Shown one piece after another: positions 1 through 7,807 of a DNA stretch of 64,000 nucleotides (the first letter of the stretch is position 1; every line of letters starts with the position of its first letter). The stretch lies in the NCBI GenBank assembly GCA_018716285.1, contig DVKD01000052.1, forward strand, positions 62,001 through 126,000. Direction: 5' to 3'. This stretch comes from Candidatus Merdivicinus faecavium (GTDB lineage Bacteria; Bacillota; Clostridia; Oscillospirales; Ruminococcaceae). Made by a program: the position numbers and the translations under genes. The notes under the pieces are model-generated. The model searched no databases. It was not told the origin of the DNA and saw only the letters and a program-made list of their open reading frames with translations.

Positions 1-284
1 AGCGAGGACAGGCTGATGACGATGGTGTTGCGCAGAATCCGCCAGAAATAGTAAGAGCCGAAAAAGTCGATAAAGTGCTGGAAGCCGAAGGAAGGCGCCC
101 AGTCGCTCCCAAGGATCCCCACCGCCGGGCTGAAATCCTTGAACGCGATGATGACCCCGTACATCGGCTTGTAGCAGAAAATCAGATAATACAGCACAAC
201 GGGGATGATCAGCAGATAGGCGTCGTAATACAGGCGGAAATCCCTGCGGAGCCGCCGGCCCAGGGATCGGTTGGAAACGGGCAT
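1..284 (-). CDS. LplB-type sugar ABC transporter permease, N-terminal part (cut by window edge)
   Basis: Inner-membrane subunit of a carbohydrate ABC importer of the CUT1/LplB type. The 94 visible residues start MPVSNRSL, then a basic stretch, a first membrane helix (YLLIIPVVLYYLIFCY) and the family hallmark PMYGVIIAFKDF. The later EAA loop and remaining helices lie beyond position 1. The ATG at 284 follows AAAGGAGGGTTCTCC. It is the second gene after the binding protein (68-bp gap), and a third gene, probably the AraQ-type partner permease, should follow outside the window. The family assignment rests on the N-terminal signature only, but that signature is distinctive. Confidence 0.88.
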   Translation of the reverse strand, partial: MPVSNRSLGRRLRRDFRLYYDAYLLIIPVVLYYLIFCYKPMYGVIIAFKDFSPAVGILGSDWAPSFGFQHFIDFFGSYYFWRILRNTIVISLSS

Positions 285-311
285 GGAGAACCCTCCTTTA
301 GAAATTTAGCG

Positions 312-337
312 GCGGGGCGGCAGGCGCGCCGCCCCGC
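312..337 (-). promoter_or_regulatory. GC-rich intercistronic hairpin after the binding-protein gene
   Basis: Two perfect 10-base arms (312-321 and 328-337) with a 6-base loop lie between the binding-protein stop and the permease ribosome-binding site. There is no long U tract on the minus strand, so partial termination or protection of the upstream mRNA end is more likely than full termination. That would explain excess binding protein over permease. A similar hairpin follows the other binding-protein gene at 10533-10560. Confidence 0.6.
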
Positions 338-352
338 AGGATGCGGCCCGAG

Positions 353-2011
353 TCAGCGGGCGTTGAATTCGTCGAGCGCGTTCTGCTGCAGTTCGAGGAC
401 CCGGTCGATCCCCAGCTGCTCGAGCATTGGGAGGTAGTCGGTCTCGAATTTGTCAAGCGGCTCCACGCCGGTAACAAATTTGACGAACATCTCGTCCATG
501 TAAGTGTTCAGGTCGCTCCAGAGTTTGGAATATTCGGCGGAGTTTTCTTCTGCAATCGTGGTCGGTGGAAAAGCGTATTTTGCAGCATCGGTGTTGGTCC
601 AACTTTCGAGGGCTTCCTGCTGCTGAGGACGTGCACCATATTGCCGCATATAACCTTCGTCCTGCACAAAAGCATCAGTGGCCCAAGAACGTGTATATTG
701 CGCGAGCGCCTGCTGCATGGTCCAGCCGTCGGGGTTGTGGGTAATCAGCTCGGTGTAGGTCGGGACGCCGTCCACCATCGTGTAGCTCTCCCCTTCGATG
801 CCGAAGTTGAAGAGCATGTGGCCCTCCTCCGTGTAGCCGTAGTTTAAGAATTGCGCGGCAGCCTCCTTATTTTCGCAGTTTGGGGTGATGACAGCCATAT
901 GACCAGTAACAGGATTGTCGTAATAAGTACTCTTGGCTTTATCTCCTTCTTTTGCAACTAACGGCCCAAAGCCAGTAATGCTAAAGTCTTTACCCTCCAT
1001 TGTCTGAAGGTAATTTCCGATGCCGCCTCCTACAGAAGCACCAGATACGCCGGAAAGGCCGTTCATCAAATTGGAGTCCTTCGTACTCGAGTTAATGGTA
1101 TTAAAGTTCTGATCCAACAGTTTTTCCTCATAAAGACGGTTGAGATAGGCCAAAACATCTTTATACTCCTGTTCTGCGCGGCCATAGTGGACGACATTGT
1201 CAACCTGATAGAAGTCTCCCTTTACCAAGCCAAAACCCGATGTAATCATACCATAGTTAACCCAATGTCCTAAAATGGTATTCAGTTCTCCTGTGGCGGG
1301 AATAGTTGCACCCTTTTCATCCCGGAAGGCAACCAGAACTTCATACAATTCGTCAGGTGTCTGAGGTTTTTCAAGCCCAAGTTCGTCCAGCCAGTCATCG
1401 CGAATGACCATACCGGCAGCCGTAAGAAGATACTCGCTGCCGCGGATAAAGGGGAAACCAACAATGTGACCATCTACACTAGTCGTGCTTTTGCGATACA
1501 AATCGTTGCTATCCAGGACGGCCTTGAGATCAGGCGCATTTTCCTCAATCAGATCTTCAATGGGATAGATAATGCCATCTTTTATAGCTTTGGTAGGTCC
1601 ACCAGAATAGGTTGTAAACTTCCAGTTGATGATGTCGGGCAGATCTCCAGAGGCAAAGAGCAGGTTGAATCCATCATTGCCGGACGGATGCTGGACTTCC
1701 AGCGTGACCCCGGTGGCCTCCTGCCAGGCCTGGCCGAAGGGGGTGGCGCCCAGATCGGTGGCGTTGACGGTGACGGCGGCCTCCTCGCCGATGGCGTAGG
1801 TAAAGGTAGGGTTCCCTTCCAGCGGGTAGGTGACGCCCGCGGCCCCCTCTTCCCCGCCGGATTCCGCAGACGAGGCGGAGGCGGCCGAGGATTCGGACGC
1901 GGACGGCTCCGAAGCGGTGGAGGAGGATGGGGAATCGCTGCACGCGCTCAGCGAGCCGGCGGCTGTGATGGCGGCCAGGATCAGAGAAAGCTTTTTCGAG
2001 ACTGTTTTCAT
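353..2011 (-). CDS. Extracellular solute-binding lipoprotein (family 1), sugar ABC importer
   Basis: Lipid-anchored receptor that delivers a carbohydrate to the LplB-type permease downstream. It has 552 residues: a signal peptide with lipobox LSAC (Cys24), a Ser/Ala/Glu-rich linker to about residue 60, then an LplA/family 1 binding fold. The chosen ATG at 2011 is preceded by GGAGGG at the right distance and by a good promoter. The frame stays open further upstream to 2302, but that part crosses the promoter and has no signal sequence. Many aromatic residues in the C-terminal half fit sugar binding. The ligand is unknown. A divergent AraC regulator probably controls it. Confidence 0.9.
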   Translation of the reverse strand: MKTVSKKLSLILAAITAAGSLSACSDSPSSSTASEPSASESSAASASSAESGGEEGAAGVTYPLEGNPTFTYAIGEEAAVTVNATDLGATPFGQAWQEATGVTLEVQHPSGNDGFNLLFASGDLPDIINWKFTTYSGGPTKAIKDGIIYPIEDLIEENAPDLKAVLDSNDLYRKSTTSVDGHIVGFPFIRGSEYLLTAAGMVIRDDWLDELGLEKPQTPDELYEVLVAFRDEKGATIPATGELNTILGHWVNYGMITSGFGLVKGDFYQVDNVVHYGRAEQEYKDVLAYLNRLYEEKLLDQNFNTINSSTKDSNLMNGLSGVSGASVGGGIGNYLQTMEGKDFSITGFGPLVAKEGDKAKSTYYDNPVTGHMAVITPNCENKEAAAQFLNYGYTEEGHMLFNFGIEGESYTMVDGVPTYTELITHNPDGWTMQQALAQYTRSWATDAFVQDEGYMRQYGARPQQQEALESWTNTDAAKYAFPPTTIAEENSAEYSKLWSDLNTYMDEMFVKFVTGVEPLDKFETDYLPMLEQLGIDRVLELQQNALDEFNAR

Positions 2012-2086
2012 GGTGTTCCCTCCTGTTTCATGTTTTGACGTGCTTATCGGCGCCGGGCGGCGCCCGCTGCGCCTTTTTGTGCTTTC

Positions 2087-2115
2087 AGTATAGCCGAAGC
2101 GGCGCCAAAATCCAA
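2087..2115 (-). promoter_or_regulatory. Promoter of the binding-protein/permease operon
   Basis: On the minus strand, TTGGAT (2110-2115) and TATACT (2087-2092) are separated by exactly 17 bases and lie about 75 bases upstream of the ATG at 2011. Confidence 0.7.
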
Positions 2116-2175
2116 GAGACAATATCTCCCAGGCCGGACAAATCGGGAATCTTTGGGGCCAAAAAGGTGCCGTTT

Positions 2176-2201
2176 TGTCCGTAATCTGACATTCTGTCCG
2201 T
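2176..2201. promoter_or_regulatory. Direct repeats, candidate AraC operator
   Basis: The heptamer TGTCCGT occurs at 2176-2182 and 2195-2201, 19 bp apart, between the two divergent promoters. An inverted partial copy (GGACAAA) lies at 2136-2142. AraC-family proteins bind direct repeats about two helical turns apart, so this is a plausible activator site for the minus-strand operon. Binding is inferred only. Confidence 0.4.
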
Positions 2202-2220
2202 TTTTTAGCAAAAAAATCCT

Positions 2221-2249
2221 TTGTTTTTATGAAAAAAATCTGGTACAAT
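2221..2249 (+). promoter_or_regulatory. Promoter of the AraC-family regulator gene
   Basis: TTGTTT (2221-2226) and TACAAT (2244-2249) are 17 bases apart. The -10 box covers an in-frame ATG at 2248, so that ATG cannot be the translation start. This supports the GTG at 2281. Confidence 0.65.
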
Positions 2250-2280
2250 GGACTTATCACCGGAAAGGCAGGCGGCGAAC

Positions 2281-4527
2281 GTGAAAATAGAGCATGATAC
2301 AATTTTTCGAAGAAAGGGCGTGGCGGTCAGCTGGGCGGCTTCCTACCTGCTGATTCTGCTCATCCCGATCCTGGGCGGATTTGTCAGCTCGAGCTACACC
2401 TCCCATGTAATCCGGCAGGAGATCCAAAACGCAAACCAGCTGATTCTGAGCAACCTGCAGGACCAGATCGACGAGCTGATGGAGGACGAGAAATCCGCCC
2501 TCTCTTTCCTTTACGCCAATTCCCAGCTGAGCGCGTTTACCGCGATCGAGGAGGGGGACCCGTACTTTCACTATGAGGCGCAGGAGCTGATGGAACTGCT
2601 GTCGGCCTATCAGGTCTCGAATCCGGGGCTCGATATCCTGATCTATTACCCCAAGCGGGATTATGTCCTCTCCCCCCGGACGGCGAATTTCAGCCGGTAT
2701 GCCTACAACGGGAAATTCTTTTACCTGAATGATCCCCCCAGCTATGAGGAATGGATGAAGAAGCTTTCCGCCCAGTATCACAATGAATTCCTGATCGCCC
2801 CCGATCTGAGCATCCTCTACGAGGGCAACTGCCTGATTTTTGCAACGACTGCCCGGTACAACCTTGCGGAGCCGGTGAACATCTTCATCACCGTCCCCTT
2901 AAGCCGGATCGCCGGGCTGACCGACCATCTGAGCGAGGAGTACCTGCTCCTTTCCGACGAAAACGGGGAGACGGCGGCCGTCTTTTCCGCCGACGGGGAG
3001 CTGCAGCGCCAAAGCTGGCCGGCGGAGGAGGGGTTCCCTATGATTTCGGTCACAGCCGCCTCCGGCCAGAGCCGGTGGCAGTTTACCGTCAGCACGCCGG
3101 AGACGGCCTTCTGGCGCCAGGCGCGGCAGACCGCCATGCTGAGCGTCGCCTGCCAGGTCGTCTCGCTGCTTCTGGGAATTTTCTTGGCGATGCTGCTGCT
3201 GCGCCGCAACTACCGCCCGGTCTCGCGGATTGTGGAGATGCTGGGCGGCAAAAAGCGCGGGCAAAATGAGTTCGAGCAGTTCCACCAGGCCTACCAGCTT
3301 CTTTCCGACGAGAACCACACCATTCGCAGCACGCTGGAGGAACAGAACCGGCTTTTGCTGGAGAGCTACCTGCTTTCCCTGCTGAAGGGGCGGCGCCCGC
3401 ATGTCTCAGAAAGCGACGCGGACAATTTTTTCGAATTGAACCTGCGCGGGAACCGCTTCGGGCTGGCCGCGATCCAGCTCGTGCTGAACGGGGATCCGCA
3501 GAAGGACGAAAGCGCCTTCCGGCTGCTGCACGCTGTCTTTTCCGGGCAGGTGCAGCCGGCGCGCTTTTACAAAACGGAGGATGGGCCCTTCCTCTATTAT
3601 CTTTTCCCGCTGGAAGAGGATGCAGCCGCCTGGAAGAGGGGGTGCCTGGCCGCCCTGCACCGGACGCGGACAATCTGTGGGGAGCATGGTCTCCCCTTCC
3701 AGGCGGTGGTGAGCTGTGCGGAGGAGCCGCACACCCTCTATCTGGACACAATGGAGGCGCTGGAATATGCGAGCATTGTCGGCGCAGGGGGGATCATGGA
3801 CAGCGGGGAGATCAAGGAGTATGAAGAGCACTTCCGGGTGGAGGCGGAGGAGCGCAGGCGGGAATTCACCGAGGCGGTCCATCGGGGAGACGCGGCCGCC
3901 GCGCAGGAACTGCTGGAAGCCTTTTACAGCCTATACTGCCGCCAGAATCTGCCGTTTTCGGTGGTGCGCCTCCAAATGACCGGCGTTATGAATCTGCTGG
4001 TCGAAATTTTTTACCCGCTCGCTGAGGAAAACAGCCAGAGGCTGAATCTGCTCACGCGTGTGGAACGGCTGATGTCGGACACCAACGAGGCGAGCTTTTG
4101 GCAGGAGCTGCGGCAGCTTACAGCCTGTGTCTGCCACGCGGTGCGCAGGCAGAATCAGCTCGAGGTGGCGGATCTTTCCCAGCAGGTACAGGCCTACATC
4201 CGGCAGCATTACGCGGAGGATTCGCTCAACATCAGCAGCATCGCAGCCGCCCTCAGCCGGTCGCCCAAGTACCTCTCTCGCCTGTTTAAAGAAGAAACCG
4301 GACAGGGCATTCTGGATTATATCGGCTGCGTGCGGGTTGAAAAAGCCAAAAAAATCCTGGACCAGCGTTCTGTCTCCTGTGAGGAGCTGGCGGGGATGGT
4401 GGGGTTTACCAACTCCCGCACCCTGCGGCGCGTCTTTTTGAAAATAACCGGCATGACGCCGGGCCGGTACAGCCACAATCTATCGGACCAGGAAAAGGAC
4501 GGCCCCGACGGCGAGGATGGGGAGTGA
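2281..4527 (+). CDS. AraC-family regulator with extracellular sensing domain and two membrane helices
   Basis: Membrane-bound one-component regulator of the type found beside LplB-type transporters. It has 748 residues: a membrane helix at about 13-35, an extracytoplasmic cache-like domain, a second helix at about 285-305 ending in LLLRRNY, a linker, and a C-terminal AraC DNA-binding domain (about 640-735; two helix-turn-helix units, with SPKYLSRLFKEETG in the first). The GTG at 2281 is chosen because the only upstream ATG overlaps the -10 box; AGGCGG lies 5 bases before it. It is divergent from the binding-protein operon, its likely target. It probably senses the imported sugar or the loaded binding protein outside the cell. 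Confidence 0.85.
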   Translation: MKIEHDTIFRRKGVAVSWAASYLLILLIPILGGFVSSSYTSHVIRQEIQNANQLILSNLQDQIDELMEDEKSALSFLYANSQLSAFTAIEEGDPYFHYEAQELMELLSAYQVSNPGLDILIYYPKRDYVLSPRTANFSRYAYNGKFFYLNDPPSYEEWMKKLSAQYHNEFLIAPDLSILYEGNCLIFATTARYNLAEPVNIFITVPLSRIAGLTDHLSEEYLLLSDENGETAAVFSADGELQRQSWPAEEGFPMISVTAASGQSRWQFTVSTPETAFWRQARQTAMLSVACQVVSLLLGIFLAMLLLRRNYRPVSRIVEMLGGKKRGQNEFEQFHQAYQLLSDENHTIRSTLEEQNRLLLESYLLSLLKGRRPHVSESDADNFFELNLRGNRFGLAAIQLVLNGDPQKDESAFRLLHAVFSGQVQPARFYKTEDGPFLYYLFPLEEDAAAWKRGCLAALHRTRTICGEHGLPFQAVVSCAEEPHTLYLDTMEALEYASIVGAGGIMDSGEIKEYEEHFRVEAEERRREFTEAVHRGDAAAAQELLEAFYSLYCRQNLPFSVVRLQMTGVMNLLVEIFYPLAEENSQRLNLLTRVERLMSDTNEASFWQELRQLTACVCHAVRRQNQLEVADLSQQVQAYIRQHYAEDSLNISSIAAALSRSPKYLSRLFKEETGQGILDYIGCVRVEKAKKILDQRSVSCEELAGMVGFTNSRTLRRVFLKITGMTPGRYSHNLSDQEKDGPDGEDGE

Positions 4528-4589
4528 GAAAAAGACGGGCGGCAGGCGTTTCCGCAGGATACTAAGGGCTGCCTTTTTCACAGAAATCG

Positions 4590-4638
4590 AGCAAGCGGAG
4601 CGGGATTCCGAGGTTTACAGAATTCCGCTCCGCTTGCT
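4590..4638. terminator. Bidirectional hairpin between convergent genes
   Basis: A 19-base stem with one mismatch (4590-4608 with 4620-4638) and an 11-base loop sits between the stop codons of the AraC gene and the GH106-like gene. Short T-rich stretches flank it on both strands. Confidence 0.7.
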
Positions 4639-4666
4639 TTGTTAGAAGTCCGCGTCGCTTTTTGCG

Positions 4667-7600
4667 TTAAGAATGTTTTGGCACGTAAATATGCGGCATT
4701 TCCAAGAGGCCGTAAGAGATGAGATCGTGCTGCGCAGGGGCAGGCCGCCGGTATTTTTGGGCCTTTTTCCAGTCGGTTGGCCAGACGTTGTTGCGGGGAC
4801 GTCCCGGATCATAATGCGGGCCCAGCAGATTGCGCAGGCTCCCACAGACCCGCAGCAAAACCTTGTTTTCTCCCGGACGGAGATATGGGTGCAGAGGGAT
4901 GGGACCAAAGAGGCTTGCCTGATCCACGCCGAGAAAGGTGTCGTTTATCCAGACCGCACAGCAGCTGCTTTCGGTTTTCGGAAGCTCCAGCCAGGCGCGA
5001 TCGCAGTGCTCGGGCAGATCAAACGAAAAGGTATAGCAGCATGCTCCCTCGTAAAAGGGCCTCCCCTGTTCTGTCCAGCTGCCAAAATTTAGGGGAAGCA
5101 GAGGATGCAGGCGCCATTGCGTCTCTTCCGGGAGGACGGAAAAATCTCCCCGCAGGTAGATTGCCTCCGGTTCCAAACGCACATCAAAGCGGGGCGCGGT
5201 CAAAAGGATCTCATTCTTTCCGGGCTGAATGAGATCGCCGATTTCGGCGCACCAGGCTGTTTTCTCCAACCAGGCGGACGGCAAAGACCATTCCGCCTTG
5301 CGGCCGTTGCAGGACAGCCCGTAAAAACTGCCCCGTTCCGCAATCAGTTCGACCGGCGTCCCCGGGAGCCAATCTGAACTGACATAAAAAGTATAGGCAA
5401 GCGAAAACCCGCTTCCTTCCGGGAAATGGTTCTGATCCATGATGCGGGAGCGGAACTGAATGCTGTTGTCCCACGGATTTCCCGGAAACCCGCGCTTTTT
5501 GAACAGCACATCCCCGGCTGCAATGACTTGGATCTCCTGATAACAGTCATTGCCAACAGTCAGCGTGCAGTAGTCAATCGGAAAAACGTTCTTTCCCTCC
5601 GGATGCAGCGCAGACAGCCGCACCGGCACCTCCCGCATGGCGGAAGGCAGGCTTTCCTGCGGCCGGGCAGAAATTTGCTGCGAAAAATCAGACACCAGCA
5701 GGAGGGATTCTCCGGGATGAAGCTCCACCATCACTGGACCGCTTTCTTCCGGTCCCTGTTTGCCGGTCCAAAGATCCCAGTGCCGGAAGCAGGGTTCGGG
5801 AAGATACAGCTTCCGGCAAAAATTCTGCCGACTGCTGTTGACAAAGAAATACAGCACCCTTCCATCCGGCAGGACCCGCCGCCGATGCGCGATTCCCGCC
5901 GGAAGCGGCTCCCGGCAGATGCGGTTGGAAATCTCCTGGCGCAAACGGGTTTCCAGCTCCTCATAGCTTTTCGCGATGAAAAAGCCTGGCTGCCCGGTAA
6001 TCTCATCCCAACCGGAAGGATTTTCCTGCCCTTCAATATAGGGTCCGGGCTTGCCCCAGCACAGAATCTGTCCGCCCTGGCGAAGATATTGCAGCAGCAG
6101 GCGGCGGGTGCATTCCCGCATATTGACCATATTGCCGTTCATGAGGAGGACCTGGTATTTTTGGAGCCCGACAGTCAGAAAACCGTCATCGGCACAGCTG
6201 TTGTTTTCGAGGATGAACTCGTCGCCAAGGTCAAAATCCCACTGCCCGTCTGTAAGGCGCTGCAGCATCTCCAGATAGCTGCGCATCTCCGGGCTGGTAA
6301 CAGGCACTTTGTATGCCAGGTTGCCCAATTCCATTTCCGGCGGAACCAGAAACCCCGCCGTCGTCGGCTGAAGCACCAGAATCCGCTGTTCCGACCGCCC
6401 GGCGGACAGTATAAACTGCGCGCGCGCCACATAGTCGTTGAGCTGCGTGTACTCCCCCCACCAGGGCTCCCGCCAGTCAAAGGACTGCGGGTGGTCCCGT
6501 TTTCGGGAACCGGCAATGCTGTTGAAAGAAAGATGCTGGTTGATAAAGGTGACGCCGTTCACCAGCAGCCAATCCGCCATCCGCTTAAAATCCGGCAGAG
6601 AGGCGTCCCAGCCGCCCGCTCCGTATGTTTCGCAGAGGGTTCGTTCCTTGCCGAATTGGTTCGCGACACTGGAAATCTCCAGGACGGTCAGCAGGAGCGG
6701 GTCGTCCGGCTGATATTTGACTACATCCGTTTGCAGCATGTCGATGCCGGGCCACTGCATGTGCTCGTAATTTGCCATTACACAGGGTGAGGTGGCAACA
6801 CCAACGGCAAAAGGCCAGTAGTTTTCCATAAAATGTCCGGTCCAGGCGATATGATGACGGCCGCACCATTCTCCCATCGGTTTGATAAAATTCTCGGTCC
6901 AGAGCATGCGCAGGGTCGTGTAATAATCATATCGGATCTTTTTGGCAGGATACCGGTACCAGCTGCATTCGACATCCTGAAACAGCGCCGCCATGTGGAG
7001 AAGGATGCTGTAGCCGTTGCGCTCTTCAAACCGCGCCGCGATCCAGTAGCTGAAGGGAAGATTATTTTTGTTCCCAAAGTTATAGATCGTACTGCCGGTA
7101 ATGGCGGGCTCGTCGCTGAAAGCAGCAGGAATGATTTCACCAAAGTCCGCGCCGAAGCGGGCATAATACTCCTCGTATGTACAGTCCAGGAACGCTTTTG
7201 TGACTTCCGGGCGGAGCAGGTCGACGTTGGCAAAGCCGCCGAGCCAGGAGAGCAACTGCGGCTCCTGCTGCCGGATCACCATGACCGTATCCCCATACCG
7301 GGGCCATTCGGAAAAAGGGATTTCCGTCAAATCTGCCGTCAGCACCCAGCTGCCGTCTTTTTGCTGGAGAGCAGCAATTTGATAAATTTTTCCGCCCTGC
7401 ACGTCCGTTTCCCGCAGATCTTCTACTTTTACGATCCGGTATTCCGCGGAAGTAGAGAAACAGTCCGGCAGTTCTGCGGGCACATGTCCGCCCGCAAAAC
7501 TGGACGGGTAGGAGTTCTCATCGTAGATGTAAAGCTTGAGCCCAAGCTCTTTGGCTTTCTCCAGCGCGTACCCCCAAAGCGAAAACCATTCTTCGGACAG

Positions 7601-7783
7601 GTATTCGGTGATCAGGCCCGGGCGGGGATGCACAAAGGCGCCGCCAAAGCCGTGCTTTTTGTAATCCTCCAGCTGGAAGTCGATGGTCTCCCGCGTCACT
7701 TCGTCATTCCAGACCCAAAAGGGGGCGGTGCGGTATTCTGCCGGCGGGTTGAGGAAGCCGGCTTCCATCCAGTTATGTTCCAT
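4667..7783 (-). CDS. GH106-like glycoside hydrolase (alpha-L-rhamnosidase-related), cytoplasmic
   Basis: Large 1038-residue enzyme without signal peptide. The N-terminus (FLNPPAEYR, PFWVWNDE, then GGAFVHPRPGL) is typical of GH106 and related large hydrolases with a TIM barrel. Acidic candidates are the SDEP motif at 223-226 and Glu385 in CETYGAGGW. The C-terminal third is beta-rich and ends in a galactose-binding-like module (NLLGPHYDPGR near the end). GH106 enzymes release alpha-L-rhamnose, but distant members differ, so the sugar removed is uncertain. It is the last gene of the permease-binding protein-heparinase operon, 24 bp after the heparinase-like gene. This suggests both act on one imported oligosaccharide, perhaps a rhamnose- or uronate-containing polymer. 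Confidence 0.65.
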   Translation of the reverse strand: MEHNWMEAGFLNPPAEYRTAPFWVWNDEVTRETIDFQLEDYKKHGFGGAFVHPRPGLITEYLSEEWFSLWGYALEKAKELGLKLYIYDENSYPSSFAGGHVPAELPDCFSTSAEYRIVKVEDLRETDVQGGKIYQIAALQQKDGSWVLTADLTEIPFSEWPRYGDTVMVIRQQEPQLLSWLGGFANVDLLRPEVTKAFLDCTYEEYYARFGADFGEIIPAAFSDEPAITGSTIYNFGNKNNLPFSYWIAARFEERNGYSILLHMAALFQDVECSWYRYPAKKIRYDYYTTLRMLWTENFIKPMGEWCGRHHIAWTGHFMENYWPFAVGVATSPCVMANYEHMQWPGIDMLQTDVVKYQPDDPLLLTVLEISSVANQFGKERTLCETYGAGGWDASLPDFKRMADWLLVNGVTFINQHLSFNSIAGSRKRDHPQSFDWREPWWGEYTQLNDYVARAQFILSAGRSEQRILVLQPTTAGFLVPPEMELGNLAYKVPVTSPEMRSYLEMLQRLTDGQWDFDLGDEFILENNSCADDGFLTVGLQKYQVLLMNGNMVNMRECTRRLLLQYLRQGGQILCWGKPGPYIEGQENPSGWDEITGQPGFFIAKSYEELETRLRQEISNRICREPLPAGIAHRRRVLPDGRVLYFFVNSSRQNFCRKLYLPEPCFRHWDLWTGKQGPEESGPVMVELHPGESLLLVSDFSQQISARPQESLPSAMREVPVRLSALHPEGKNVFPIDYCTLTVGNDCYQEIQVIAAGDVLFKKRGFPGNPWDNSIQFRSRIMDQNHFPEGSGFSLAYTFYVSSDWLPGTPVELIAERGSFYGLSCNGRKAEWSLPSAWLEKTAWCAEIGDLIQPGKNEILLTAPRFDVRLEPEAIYLRGDFSVLPEETQWRLHPLLPLNFGSWTEQGRPFYEGACCYTFSFDLPEHCDRAWLELPKTESSCCAVWINDTFLGVDQASLFGPIPLHPYLRPGENKVLLRVCGSLRNLLGPHYDPGRPRNNVWPTDWKKAQKYRRPAPAQHDLISYGLLEMPHIYVPKHS

Positions 7784-7807
7784 AAATTTCTCCCTGTGCG
7801 GCAGCGC

